Positions 30,593-41,701 are shown, counted from the stretch's first letter. The stretch: 64,000 nucleotides of DNA from Pseudomonas sp. FP2335 (GCF_030687535.1 NZ_CP117437.1:4423501-4487500), one strand, 5' to 3'. The notes: a model not told the origin generated them from the letters alone. Numbers and translations are program-made.

Positions 30593-30937
30593 TCACTTAG
30601 CCGCGTTGATCGGCTTTTCCGGATACCACACGTCCAGCAACGGGCTGACTTCAGCCTTGGTCAGCTCGGAACGGGTTTTCAGCCAGGCTTCAACGGCAGC
30701 ACGTTGCTCTTCGGAGACCGAGCCACGCTTCTGCAGGCAAACCAGACCGAAGTCATCGCCGCCGACATAACCCAGACCGTTGGCTTCCATGGCTTCTTTG
30801 ATGAATGCTTCGAGGAAAGCGTCGATAGCTTCTTCACTCAGGCCTTCGTTGAAGTCCAGGTTCAGTTCGAAACCCAGCTCTTGAAATTCATCAACGCACA
30901 GTTTTTTGCGCAGACGCTGGGAACGGTTAGTCGCCAT
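30593..30937 (-). CDS. yggL: YggL family protein (DUF469), 50S-associated
   Basis: 114-residue acidic protein. MATNRSQRLRKKLCVDEFQE and NGLGYVGGDDFGLVC are signatures of the YggL/DUF469 family, reported to associate with the 50S ribosomal subunit. No catalytic residues are known. It is an independent minus-strand gene, divergent from dacB, as in other pseudomonads. Confidence 0.9.
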   Translation of the reverse strand: MATNRSQRLRKKLCVDEFQELGFELNLDFNEGLSEEAIDAFLEAFIKEAMEANGLGYVGGDDFGLVCLQKRGSVSEEQRAAVEAWLKTRSELTKAEVSPLLDVWYPEKPINAAK

Positions 30938-31174
30938 TGGAACAATCCTCTTAAGTAATAACGGGCGGCACTTTAGCAGTTTAAGACGGCGATTGCCCGA
31001 CTCTCTGGGACGGGCGGCAAATTGCCTGCAAAAAAACGCCGATTTCCAGCTATCGTTCAGCTACAACAGGCCCCACCTTGGGGCATAATGCCGACACTTT
31101 CGTGACCAATGAGGGATTTTTCTTATTTGCCCCTCGCCTTTTTCACCCTCCTCAGCAGTAGGGTTTTATTCTTT

Positions 31175-32635
31175 ATGATCAAATCTTTGCGTCCATTGCT
31201 CCTTGCCGGTCTTCTTCTGCCACTGGCCTTCTCTGCTACCGCCGCCACCGTCACCAACACCCTGCCACCCAACGTCCAGCAGGCACTGGCAAAAGCCAAG
31301 CTGCAAAACAACGCGCTGTCCCTGGTGATGATCCCCCTGAACGGCCCGGGCACGCCGACCATCTTCAACGCCGACGTCTCGGTCAACCCAGCCTCCACCA
31401 TGAAGCTGGTCACCACCTACGCCGCCCTGGAAATGCTGGGGCCCAACCACCAGTGGAAAACCGAGTTCTACACCGACGGCACCCTCAGCGGTGGCGTGTT
31501 GCACGGCAACCTGTACCTCAAGGGCGGTGGCGACCCCAAGCTGAACATGGAAAAACTCTGGCTGCTGATGCGCGACCTGCGCGCCAACGGTGTGCAGCAA
31601 GTCACCGGCGACCTGGTGCTGGACCGTGCCTTCTTCAAACAGCCGCTCTTGCCCGAGTTCAATGACGATGGCAACGACGAGAACAAGCCGTTCCTGGTCA
31701 AGCCCGACGCCCTGCTGGTCAACCTCAAGGCCCTGCGTTTTGTGACCCGCAATGATTCGGGGCGGGTGATCGTCTCGGTCGAGCCGCCAATTGCCAGCAT
31801 CCGCATCGACAATCAGGTCAAGGTGTCCAACGCCAAGCAATGCACCGGCGACGTGCGCTACAACCCGGTAACGGCTGCCGATGGCAGCGTGACGGTGACC
31901 GTCAGCGGCCAGTTGGCCGACGGTTGCAGTTCGCAGACCTATCTGTCGCTGCTCGACCACGCCACCTACACCGCCGGCGCCGTGCGCGCGATCTGGCAGG
32001 AGCTGGGCGGTTCCATCCAGGGCCGCGACATCCAGGCGCCAGTGCCCAAGGATGCCAAGGTACTGGCTCGCGCGTTCTCGCCGGACCTGGCGGAAATCAT
32101 CCGCGACATCAACAAATACAGTAACAACACCATGGCCCAGCAGTTGTTCCTGAGCCTGGGCGCGCAGTTTCGCAACGATGCCGACGGTGACGACGCCAAG
32201 GCCGGCCAGCGTGTCGTGCGCCAATGGTTGGCGAAGAAGGGCATCACCGCGCCGCACCTGGTGATGGAGAACGGCTCCGGCCTGTCCCGTGCCGAGCGCG
32301 TCAGCGCCCGCGAGATGGCCGCCATGCTGCAAGCGGCATGGAAAAGCCCCTACGCGGCGGAGTACATCAGCTCACTGCCGATTGCCGGCACCGACGGCAC
32401 CATGCGTAAACGCCTGAAGACCACCGCGATGCGCGGCGAAGCCCACGTCAAGACCGGCACCTTGAACACCGTGCGCGCCATCGCCGGATTCAGCCGCGAT
32501 AACAACGGCAATACCTGGGCGGTGGTGGCAATCCTCAACGATCCCAAGCCGTGGGGGGCATCGTCGGTGCTGGATCAGGTGTTGCTGGACCTTTACCGCC
32601 AGCCGAAGGCGGTGGCGGCCGCGCCAGTCCTTTAA
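31175..32635 (+). CDS. dacB: D-alanyl-D-alanine carboxypeptidase/endopeptidase (PBP4 type)
   Basis: Periplasmic low-molecular-mass penicillin-binding protein of 486 residues. The signal peptide MIKSLRPLLLAGLLLPLAFS ends near ATAA. The active site SxxK is S74-T-M-K77, SxN is in KYSNN and the KTG box is in HVKTGTLN. The large insert between SxxK and SxN is the class C (DacB) hallmark. It trims or cleaves peptide cross-links. The start at 31175 is set by the signal peptide; an in-frame upstream extension to 31109 is unlikely. Confidence 0.95.
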   Translation: MIKSLRPLLLAGLLLPLAFSATAATVTNTLPPNVQQALAKAKLQNNALSLVMIPLNGPGTPTIFNADVSVNPASTMKLVTTYAALEMLGPNHQWKTEFYTDGTLSGGVLHGNLYLKGGGDPKLNMEKLWLLMRDLRANGVQQVTGDLVLDRAFFKQPLLPEFNDDGNDENKPFLVKPDALLVNLKALRFVTRNDSGRVIVSVEPPIASIRIDNQVKVSNAKQCTGDVRYNPVTAADGSVTVTVSGQLADGCSSQTYLSLLDHATYTAGAVRAIWQELGGSIQGRDIQAPVPKDAKVLARAFSPDLAEIIRDINKYSNNTMAQQLFLSLGAQFRNDADGDDAKAGQRVVRQWLAKKGITAPHLVMENGSGLSRAERVSAREMAAMLQAAWKSPYAAEYISSLPIAGTDGTMRKRLKTTAMRGEAHVKTGTLNTVRAIAGFSRDNNGNTWAVVAILNDPKPWGASSVLDQVLLDLYRQPKAVAAAPVL

Positions 32636-32637
32636 TC

Positions 32638-32655
32638 TGTGGGAGCGGGCTTGCG
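32638..32655 (+). repeat. Solitary REP half
   Basis: TGTGGGAGCGGGCTTGCG directly after the dacB stop codon, without a matching arm. It is a truncated or single REP unit in the 26-base gap between two convergent genes. Confidence 0.6.
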
Positions 32656-32661
32656 GCGGTC

Positions 32662-35061
32662 TCACGTACGCAAGCCTTCAACCTCCACCCGGTCCCTGCC
32701 CGCCTGCTTGGCGACATACACCGCCGAGTCCGCCCGCAACAGCAAGCCATCGATGCCTTCATCCACCCGCCAACTGGCCACACCAAAGCTGGCAGTGACA
32801 ATGCCCACCGGCTCCATCGGCGCATTGCGCAACGACTGCCACAATTCCATCGCCAGGCTGTAGGCCTGCTTGCCGTCGGTGTTGGGGCACAGCACCATGA
32901 ACTCTTCACCGCCCAGGCGGCAGAACACGTCGGTACGCCGCAGGCGCACGCTGATGCGCCTGCACAGCTCCTGCAACACCCCATCGCCCACGCCGTGGCC
33001 ATGCTGGTCGTTGATCCGCTTGAAGTGGTCAATATCCAGCATGATCAACGACAGCGAACCCGAGACGCGGTTGAGTCGTAACATCTCGGCCTTGAGGCGG
33101 TCCTGAAAATAGCGGCGGTTGTGGATACCAGTCAGAGAGTCGGTGATGGAGAGCGCGCGCAGCTCTTCCTCGACCCGTTTCAGATCGGAAATATCCGACA
33201 CGTAGCCATGCCACAAGGTGCCGCCTCCCGGTAATTCTTCCGGCGTGGCTTCGCCGCGAATCCAGCGCAGGCCGCGTTGCGGCAACTGCACACGGTACTC
33301 TTCACGCCAATGGCTCAACTGCAACGCAGATAGACGAATCGATGCCCGCACCCGCTCCACATCCAGGGGATGAATGCGCTCAAGCACCCGGCTGGCGTCC
33401 TGTTGCAACGTGCCAGGCTCGATTTCATAAATATCGCGCATGCCATCGCTGGCGTAGATGAAACGCCACTTTTCGTGGGCTTCGAGGGTGAACTGGAAGA
33501 TCCCGCCGGGCACGTGAGCACTGAGTTTCTTGAGCAGGCGGTCCCGCGCGGCCAGGGCCTCGTAGGCGCGCTTTTGCTCGGTGATGTCGAGGTAGATCGC
33601 CAAGTGCCCGACCCACAAGCCATGGTCATCGAGCAATACGGTGGCCAGCATATTCACGGTCAGTTGGCTGCCGTCCCGGCGCTTGAGGGTCCACTCCCGA
33701 GCCTCGTGCTGGTGGTCGGGACGCTCCACCAGCATCGCCTGGCTTGGCGGAATCCGCTTGCCCATGGCCATGCTCAGCGTGGCGGCGCGGGCATCGAGCT
33801 CCGATTCCAGGTGTAGGCTCTCCAGGGTCAAGCGCCCCAACACATCCTCGGACTTGAACCCCAGCATCTGCTCGGCCCCCGCATTGAAGGTGTTGATCAC
33901 ACCGCGCAGGTCAGTAGCAATGATTGCGACTTGGGTCGCCGCATTCAGCACGCTGCGCAGTTGCCCATGGGCGCCGCGCAACTCCAGCTCGCGCACACGC
34001 AACTGCTCGGTGCGTTGCTCGACCAGTTTCAGCGCGCGCTGGCGCTGGCTGACCAACACATACAGCAACGCGCTGAGCAACAGGCTAAGCAGCCCGCCCA
34101 TGGTCAGGATCGTACTCATCGAGGAATGGTTGGCCTGGTCGAACACCTGGCTCGGACGCAGGTTCAAGGCATACACATGATCCCCCAGGCTCAGCCGGCG
34201 TGCGGCCACCAGGTCGCTGCCGCCCGGCGCATTGCTGGACTCATACAGTGCGCGCTTGTGGATGTCGGACGTGTCGATGATCTGCATGACCAGGTTGTCA
34301 CGGTTCGGCTTGGGCAAACCGTCGGCCACCAATTGCCGCATGCTGATCACCGCCATCACATAGCCGTAGGGCTCAGCCTGGGATTGTTGGGTTTCGGGCA
34401 GCTTACTCACGGGGGCCACCAGCAAGACCCCGGCGGCGTAGGCCGGTTCGACGCCGACCAGTTGCATGGGTTGCGACACGGCCAGCTTGCCCGTCTTCAA
34501 CGCACGCTCAAGAACTGAACGCCGCAGCGGCTGGGCCAGCAAGTCAAAGCCCAGGGGCGAGCCGAGCAGGCTCTGGGTCTGGCTGTAGAGCACCGGCACG
34601 TATTCATCGCGCTCGGGCGCCGACGCCAGCTCCCCTTGGGCATTCAACTCACGAATGCTGAACGGCTCACCGCGCTGGCGCGACACGTCCTCTTCAAACG
34701 CACTGCGCTGGTCGCGAAACACCCGTGGCGCCCAGGCATAAGCACGGGTCCGCAACAGCAGGGGCTGGGCAAAACCATCGAATTCTTCGCGGGAAACCTC
34801 GCCGGAGTTGACGAAAAAACGCCGCAGGCTGCCCAAGCGTTGCTCCTGGTCCTCGAAGCGCTCTTGCAGGCGGGTGTAGCGTTCATTGACCAGCAGTTGA
34901 AAGCGTTGGCGCACCTGCTGCTCGTAGAGGTCGGAGGCGGCCCAGGCGATGATCAACGTCAGCGCGCCACCGGCCAGGAACACCATCAACGCCACCAGCC
35001 AAGCCGATGCCTGCTCACTGATAAAACCAAGGATTTTCGGGCGAACGGCTTGCAACGGCAT
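32662..35061 (-). CDS. Membrane diguanylate cyclase with CHASE, PAS and GGDEF domains
   Basis: About 799 residues. The first membrane helix is at about 14-36, then a periplasmic CHASE sensor domain (RRFFVNSGEVSREEF, YAWAPRVF), and a second membrane helix at about 305-330. Two PAS/PAC units follow, the first at LRSVLNAATQVAIIATD. The C-terminal GGDEF domain carries GGEEF at 717-721, so it should make cyclic-di-GMP. An inhibitory-site RRTD lies five residues before GGEEF, predicting product feedback. No EAL domain follows. The start could also be a GTG three codons earlier. Confidence 0.92.
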   Translation of the reverse strand: MPLQAVRPKILGFISEQASAWLVALMVFLAGGALTLIIAWAASDLYEQQVRQRFQLLVNERYTRLQERFEDQEQRLGSLRRFFVNSGEVSREEFDGFAQPLLLRTRAYAWAPRVFRDQRSAFEEDVSRQRGEPFSIRELNAQGELASAPERDEYVPVLYSQTQSLLGSPLGFDLLAQPLRRSVLERALKTGKLAVSQPMQLVGVEPAYAAGVLLVAPVSKLPETQQSQAEPYGYVMAVISMRQLVADGLPKPNRDNLVMQIIDTSDIHKRALYESSNAPGGSDLVAARRLSLGDHVYALNLRPSQVFDQANHSSMSTILTMGGLLSLLLSALLYVLVSQRQRALKLVEQRTEQLRVRELELRGAHGQLRSVLNAATQVAIIATDLRGVINTFNAGAEQMLGFKSEDVLGRLTLESLHLESELDARAATLSMAMGKRIPPSQAMLVERPDHQHEAREWTLKRRDGSQLTVNMLATVLLDDHGLWVGHLAIYLDITEQKRAYEALAARDRLLKKLSAHVPGGIFQFTLEAHEKWRFIYASDGMRDIYEIEPGTLQQDASRVLERIHPLDVERVRASIRLSALQLSHWREEYRVQLPQRGLRWIRGEATPEELPGGGTLWHGYVSDISDLKRVEEELRALSITDSLTGIHNRRYFQDRLKAEMLRLNRVSGSLSLIMLDIDHFKRINDQHGHGVGDGVLQELCRRISVRLRRTDVFCRLGGEEFMVLCPNTDGKQAYSLAMELWQSLRNAPMEPVGIVTASFGVASWRVDEGIDGLLLRADSAVYVAKQAGRDRVEVEGLRT

Positions 35062-35148
35062 AGGCAACACTCACAACGCCAGCGTGCGGGGGGTGTCACT
35101 TTGGCTAGGCATTTAGTTATAGCCATCGGCCCTGTATTTGACCAGCGC

Positions 35149-35193
35149 AAAAAAGCCGCAAGCCCGGAAAAATCCAGGCTTGCGGCTTTTTTT
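35149..35193. terminator. Bidirectional intrinsic terminator
   Basis: AAAAAAGCCGCAAGCC paired with GGCTTGCGGCTTTTTTT around a short loop. It lies 9 bases past the rlmKL stop on the minus strand. Given its A- and T-tracts it would also stop transcription in the other direction. It separates rlmKL from the diguanylate cyclase. Confidence 0.9.
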
Positions 35194-35201
35194 AAGAGCG
35201 A

Positions 35202-37466
<2,265 letters not shown>

Positions 37467-37893
37467 GGGGCATTCCAGGCTTTTCAGCAATAAATGAACG
37501 GGCGACGCATCGCCGGCTCGGTTTTCAATCAAGCACTTTTCTTGAAGAGTGCTCGCGTGGCACGAATGTGCCGTCCCACCCCGCCTGCAGGCCCTTTGGG
37601 CGTTGAGTGACGGGGCAGATCGATAAAGTGCAGCAACAAAAGGAAATATTCCGACCCTTCGTCGAATAATAACCGACTGCAACGGGCGGGCATTCTCACT
37701 AAAGGATTAAACCCATCCTCTTTGCAGGGTGCATCATAGCTGGGTTTGCCAGACAAATGGGGCGAAAAGCCAGCCCAGCTTATGGCTATAGCATCGTTAT
37801 CGTTACGTGCTTATGACAAAACGATCATTGAATCCATGTGACCTATTGGTTAGAACTCAACACAGGTTGGCGCCGTAACGACGCCGACACATA
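37467..37893. other. Non-coding stretch between rlmKL and the rmf leader
   Basis: About 430 bases holding the divergent promoters of rlmKL and rmf. I see no convincing gene: the only frames are short and lack ribosome sites. The part around 37780-37860 is AT-rich (TTATCGTTACGTGCTTATGAC and after) and is the likely rmf promoter area, but I could not assign a firm -35/-10 pair. Confidence 0.5.
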
Positions 37894-37959
37894 GGCTCGC
37901 CACGCCGGCAGCGAGCCCACCAACGGCAGAAAAACTCTGCCCGGCTCCCAACGGGGCCG
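37894..37959 (+). promoter_or_regulatory. Structured 5' leader of rmf
   Basis: Three successive hairpins precede rmf: GGCTCGC / GCGAGCC (37894-37917), GGCAGA-AAAAC-TCTGCC (37925-37941) and CGGCTCC-CAAC-GGGGCCG (37942-37959). None is followed by a T-run, so they are more likely mRNA-stability or translation elements than terminators. rmf mRNA is known to be unusually stable in other bacteria. Confidence 0.5.
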
Positions 37960-37998
37960 AAGGATATCAAGACAGTCAACAAGTGAGGGAAACACCCT

Positions 37999-38214
37999 AT
38001 GAGAAGACTTAAGCGTGATCCGTTGGAAAGAGCGTTTTTACGCGGATATCAATATGGCGTTCATGGCAAATCCCGTGAGCTTTGCCCATTTACTCTACCG
38101 TCGGTACGCCAAGCCTGGATCAACGGCTGGCGAGAAGGACGCGGCGACAACTGGGACGGTATGACTGGCACTGCGGGAATCCACAGACTCAACGAACTTC
38201 ACGCCGTCGGCTAA
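37999..38214 (+). CDS. rmf: Ribosome modulation factor
   Basis: 71-residue basic protein that pairs 70S ribosomes into inactive 100S dimers in stationary phase. The sequence MRRLKRDPLERAFLRGYQYG and the later RQAWINGWREGRGDNW are the Rmf signatures. GAGGGA lies 8 bases before the ATG. It is a single-gene unit with a long structured leader and its own terminator. Confidence 0.97.
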   Translation: MRRLKRDPLERAFLRGYQYGVHGKSRELCPFTLPSVRQAWINGWREGRGDNWDGMTGTAGIHRLNELHAVG

Positions 38215-38299
38215 TAAGGGCATTCAATTCCGACACACACTGTTGAAGCGATAACGACTTAACCACGCACGTCCTATCCGGGCGGCGGGCTTCGGCCCA

Positions 38300-38326
38300 G
38301 GGGGCTCCTTTATGGAGCCCTTTTTA
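38300..38326 (+). terminator. Intrinsic terminator of rmf
   Basis: GGGCTCC-TTTAT-GGAGCCC followed by TTTTT, about 85 bases after the rmf stop. It also separates rmf from the convergent pyrD. Confidence 0.88.
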
Positions 38327-38337
38327 ATGGGCGCTTG

Positions 38338-39363
38338 TCAGGCCTTTGGCAGTGCGGCGATGGCATCTACCGCCTGGCGGATCAGCGCCGGGCCCTTGTA
38401 GATGAACCCGGAGTACAACTGCACCAGGCTGGCGCCGGCAGCGATCTTCTCGGCCGCATGCTTGCCTTCGGTGATACCGCCTGCGGCGATGATCGGCAAG
38501 CGCCCGGCCAGTTCGGCGGCCAGCACCTTGACGATATGGGTGCTCTGCTCACGCACCGGCGCACCTGACAGGCCACCCGCTTCGTCGCCATGGGCAAGGC
38601 CTTCGACACCGACACGACTGAGGGTGGTGTTGGTGGCAATCACTGCATCCATACCCGAATCCACCAGGGCCTGGGCCACCAGTACGGTTTCTTCGTCGCT
38701 CATGTCCGGGGCAATCTTGATCGCCAACGGCACACGCTTGCCATGGCGTACGGCCAGGTCTTCCTGGCGCTGGCGCAGGGCTTCAAGCAATTGCTTGAGG
38801 GAGTCACCGAACTGCAGGCTGCGCAGGCCCGGGGTGTTGGGCGAACTGACGTTGACCGTGACGTAGCTGGCGTGGGCGTAGACCTTGTCCAGGCAGATCA
38901 GGTAGTCATCCACCGCACGTTCCACCGGCGTGTCGAAGTTCTTGCCGATATTGATGCCGAGGATGCCCTTGTACTTCGCCGCCTGAACCCGCGACAGCAG
39001 GTTATCGACCCCCAGGTTGTTGAACCCCATGCGGTTGATGATCGCCTCGGCTTCCGGCAAGCGGAAGATGCGCGGCTTGGGGTTGCCCGGCTGCGGACGC
39101 GGGGTCACGGTGCCGATTTCGACAAAACCGAAACCCAGCTGCGCCAAGCCGTCGATGGCCGCGCCGTTCTTGTCCAGGCCAGCCGCCAGCCCGACCGGGT
39201 TGGGGAAATCCAGCCCCATTACCGACACCGGCATCTTTGCCGGCGCCTTGCATACCAGGCCATTGAGCCCCAGGCGGCCACCGGCACCGATCAGGTCCAG
39301 GGACAGATCGTGGGAAGTTTCCGGAGAGAGTTTGAACAACAGCTGGCGGGCCAGGGTATACAT
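38338..39363 (-). CDS. pyrD: Dihydroorotate dehydrogenase, class 2 (quinone-dependent)
   Basis: Fourth step of pyrimidine synthesis: oxidises dihydroorotate to orotate and passes electrons to quinone. 341 residues. The N-terminal helix ([20 protein letters not shown]) is the membrane-docking extension of class 2. [23 protein letters not shown] and the catalytic-Ser stretch [10 protein letters not shown] are visible, as is the FMN phosphate site IIAAGGI. The start at 39363 matches the family N-terminus; the frame is open further upstream. Confidence 0.96.
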   Translation of the reverse strand: MYTLARQLLFKLSPETSHDLSLDLIGAGGRLGLNGLVCKAPAKMPVSVMGLDFPNPVGLAAGLDKNGAAIDGLAQLGFGFVEIGTVTPRPQPGNPKPRIFRLPEAEAIINRMGFNNLGVDNLLSRVQAAKYKGILGINIGKNFDTPVERAVDDYLICLDKVYAHASYVTVNVSSPNTPGLRSLQFGDSLKQLLEALRQRQEDLAVRHGKRVPLAIKIAPDMSDEETVLVAQALVDSGMDAVIATNTTLSRVGVEGLAHGDEAGGLSGAPVREQSTHIVKVLAAELAGRLPIIAAGGITEGKHAAEKIAAGASLVQLYSGFIYKGPALIRQAVDAIAALPKA

Positions 39364-39449
39364 GGGCGGGCTAGACTCGGATGGCGGCGAAAGGTGACGG
39401 CGATTATAGCCGCGGTGGCGCGCCGCATGCGAGGCGTGCCGCCCAATCA

Positions 39450-39911
39450 TCAGCTGCGATTGGCGACCAGTTCCTCATAACGCGCCCAGATCTTCTGCGC
39501 ATACTGCATCCGTAGCGCATCACGCTTGGGGCCGGAGCCTACACCGACGTTATAGGAACCCACGGCGGTCCAGTTGTAGCCAAAGCGCTGAATGAACTCG
39601 GAAAGAATCGAAGCCGCTACCTCTACCGACAGACACGGCTCGCTCAACAGCCTCTCTTCGGTAATGCCCTGGTTGAGCAATCGCGGCAAATGAATGCTGT
39701 TGATCTGCATCAGGCCGATGTCTCGCGTGCCATTGCGATTGGCGGTGTTGATCGCGCTGGCGCGGTAGCCTGACTCTACTGCCGCGATGGCCTGCAGCAA
39801 CTCCGGCTCAATATCATAACGGCTGGCCACTTCGTCCCAGCAGTACGCCAGTGCCGGGGTGCTGCCCATCAATAGGCTCAGCAACAACCCTTTGCTCCAC
39901 ACCTTAACCAT
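39450..39911 (-). CDS. IagB-like lytic transglycosylase of a type III secretion locus
   Basis: 153 residues: signal peptide ([19 protein letters not shown]), then a soluble SLT domain with catalytic Glu in [29 protein letters not shown] and [19 protein letters not shown]. Size and sequence pattern match Salmonella IagB, which opens peptidoglycan for the SPI-1 needle complex. Its start overlaps the HilA-like gene by 8 bases, the same hilA-iagB pairing as in Salmonella. It appears intact although most of the secretion system is absent. Other periplasmic transglycosylase roles remain possible. Confidence 0.82.
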   Translation of the reverse strand: MVKVWSKGLLLSLLMGSTPALAYCWDEVASRYDIEPELLQAIAAVESGYRASAINTANRNGTRDIGLMQINSIHLPRLLNQGITEERLLSEPCLSVEVAASILSEFIQRFGYNWTAVGSYNVGVGSGPKRDALRMQYAQKIWARYEELVANRS

Positions 39912-40290
39912 TGCTCACCTGCCCACACACCGAACACACATACGCGACCGGCGCGGGATCATCCGCCCCGGTCCGCACCTCGCAGGTAAAGCGATAGCCC
40001 CTGCCATAGATCGTCTTGATAAAGCCCTTGTCGCCCTTCAAGTGCTTGCGCAGCGAGTAGATGCAACGCGTCAGTGATTCCTCGGCCACCTCGCCACGAG
40101 GCCAGGCCAGCTCCAGCAAACGATCCTTGGTCATCAGCGTGCCGGCCGAGGCCAGCAGCAACCGCAGGACCTGCCCCTCTTTGGGCGGCAACTGAATGTC
40201 CACCTCCCCGCTGGTCAAACGGCCATCGCCATGCAAGGTCCAGCGGGCAAAGACGAGGGGCGCCGTCGATTCATCAATCACGACAGCCAT
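39904..40290 (-). CDS. HilA-like winged-helix DNA-binding protein (DNA-binding domain only)
   Basis: 128 residues from an ATG with AGAGGT upstream. The body is an OmpR/PhoB-type winged helix: a four-strand start (LVFARWTLHGDGRL), IQLPPKEGQVLRLLLA, then VAEESLTRCIYSLRKHLKG and the wing TIYGRGYRF. The ESLTRCIY-LR segment is strikingly like Salmonella HilA. HilA is about 550 residues with a long TPR-like C-terminus that is missing here; instead the protein ends with a short tail holding CSVC. There is no receiver domain. It may still bind DNA. It is coupled to the iagB-like gene. Confidence 0.8.
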   Translation of the reverse strand: MAVVIDESTAPLVFARWTLHGDGRLTSGEVDIQLPPKEGQVLRLLLASAGTLMTKDRLLELAWPRGEVAEESLTRCIYSLRKHLKGDKGFIKTIYGRGYRFTCEVRTGADDPAPVAYVCSVCGQVSNG

Positions 40291-40456
40291 ACGTACCTCT
40301 GCATCCAACTACTGACATTGAGTTCCCTATTTTCCTGTACCGACTCACCCGCCAACCGCATGACTATAAAAAAACGTCCTACACCTCGCGCCAGGACAAA
40401 ACCCATTCATCCCGCGATTTTCGGAAGCGTGCCTTAGGACAATTCCTTGCGCGGCC

Positions 40457-40690
40457 CTACCGACCTAGCCACTCCTGGTAGATCTCATGCAGCTCAACCC
40501 CTAACCGATCCTCCAACTGCACCAGCTCGCCCAACGCCATTAAATGGCCGTTAACCCGAACTTCGACGCAGCGGGTGACGCCCGGTGCCAAGGGCAACAC
40601 CTTCCCCACGTCGAACGCAGCCAGGCGCTTGCGACTGATCAGTTGCTCCTGCAGAAGTATTTCCAGGTGCATGGGAAAACGCCTATTCAT
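40457..40690 (-). CDS. SpaO/SctQ C-terminal domain remnant (SPOA domain)
   Basis: 77 residues. VTRCVEVRVNGHLMALGELV followed by LEDRLGVELHEI is the SPOA domain of the type III secretion C-ring protein SpaO/SctQ and of FliN. It matches only the last quarter of SpaO. The ATG overlaps the stop of the truncated secretin gene (ATGA). SctQ proteins often make such a C-terminal fragment by internal initiation, so the product could be a stable dimer, but with no ring, ATPase or export gate nearby it is probably a leftover. Confidence 0.7.
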   Translation of the reverse strand: MNRRFPMHLEILLQEQLISRKRLAAFDVGKVLPLAPGVTRCVEVRVNGHLMALGELVQLEDRLGVELHEIYQEWLGR

Positions 40691-41580
40691 TGAGAGATTT
40701 CGCGACCCGGCCGCATAAATGCACGTTGCACACGCTTGGACTGCTCGGCACTCAGCAGCGGTGGCACAGCATTGTCGGCCTGCCACAATGCGGCATCATC
40801 CGGCGGTTTGAAGACATCCAACTCCGCCACCCACTTCTTGATCAGTGTCACCTGGGCGGGCTTGCCCTTGATCAGCAAGCTGTTGGTATCGGGGTAGGCA
40901 ATCAGCGCAAGACGGGCGTCAGCCGGCGCGCCCTTGCGCTCCTTGGCGAGGCGGGCCTCGATCAGCGAAACCATCCCCGGCACCGTAATCGTGTTTGCGC
41001 CCGCCCCGTAACGGCGATCCGCCACGTCACGGTTGAACACCTGCACCACACCAAACGCCGCTGCGGGCTCGGCTGGTTTGCGGTCCATCAGTTGTGCCAG
41101 GCGCAGTACCCGGTCCACATAGCTTGGCGGGCCCGACACGTAGAACGTACGCGCTCCGCTTGCACGCAGCGGATAACGCGATTCATCAAGCCCGGTACGC
41201 CCCATCAGGCTGCGCAGCCGGGCGACGGAAATGTAGCGGAGCGCCACCGCCGAGCTGCGCGCTTCACCAGCGTCATAGAGGTACACCACGCGCCCGTGGC
41301 TGTACCAGATCAACCCTTCGCGCTCGGCCAGCAGTTCCAGGACCTGTTGCGGGGTCTCGAAATCGAATACGCCACTGACCTGCCGACGAGCGGCTTGAGG
41401 ACTGACCACCACCGGCAAGCCCAGGGGCACGGAAAGCGCAGTAAAAAACCTGCGCAGGCTTTGTTCCTGCGCCAGATAGGGCTCACCCCGGGCAAACGAG
41501 GAGCCCACTAACAACGCAACGCACAACAACCAGTTGCACAGCCGGTGGCGGGTCATGCTTGCACGGGAATCAGTCTGCAC
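40687..41580 (-). CDS. Truncated type III secretion secretin (InvG/SctC N-terminal half)
   Basis: 297 residues from a GTG (AGGA upstream) with a signal peptide (NWLLCVALLVGSSFARG). It matches the periplasmic N0-N1-N3 domains of InvG/MxiD in order: FFTALSVPLGLPVVVS, GLIWYSHGRVVYLYDAGEAR, YPLRASGARTFYVSGPPSYV and LIAYPDTNSLLIKGKPAQV. Similarity stops after VAELDVFK, where the outer-membrane secretin barrel should begin. About 38 unrelated residues follow before the stop. InvG is about 560 residues, so nearly half is missing and a pore cannot form. This is the left stump of a deletion that removed the rest of an SPI-1-like system. Confidence 0.8.
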   Translation of the reverse strand: MQTDSRASMTRHRLCNWLLCVALLVGSSFARGEPYLAQEQSLRRFFTALSVPLGLPVVVSPQAARRQVSGVFDFETPQQVLELLAEREGLIWYSHGRVVYLYDAGEARSSAVALRYISVARLRSLMGRTGLDESRYPLRASGARTFYVSGPPSYVDRVLRLAQLMDRKPAEPAAAFGVVQVFNRDVADRRYGAGANTITVPGMVSLIEARLAKERKGAPADARLALIAYPDTNSLLIKGKPAQVTLIKKWVAELDVFKPPDDAALWQADNAVPPLLSAEQSKRVQRAFMRPGREISQ

Positions 41581-41685
41581 CTTGGGGTTTCCTGGGCGGC
41601 CGGGCGTAAAGAAACGGCCATACTGAAAGGCACTCAGCTTTCAATCTTGACGGAAAGCTGACGGCAAGTGACCTCCACCGCCCCG

Positions 41686-41701
41686 TGGCATGTGCATTGC
41701 T
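41686..41701 (+). promoter_or_regulatory. Sigma-54 promoter of nasST
   Basis: TGGCATGTGCATTGCT matches the -24/-12 consensus TGGCAY-N5-TTGCT with exact GG-N10-GC spacing, 129 bases before nasS. Nitrate assimilation is a classic NtrC/RpoN-controlled function. Confidence 0.7.

Noticed and set aside
40687..41580. Secretin half as one part of a naturally split secretin (rhizobial RhcC1/RhcC2 style)
   Set aside because: No second gene with the outer-membrane barrel is present in the window, and sequence similarity is to InvG rather than to RhcC1. Kept only as an alternative.
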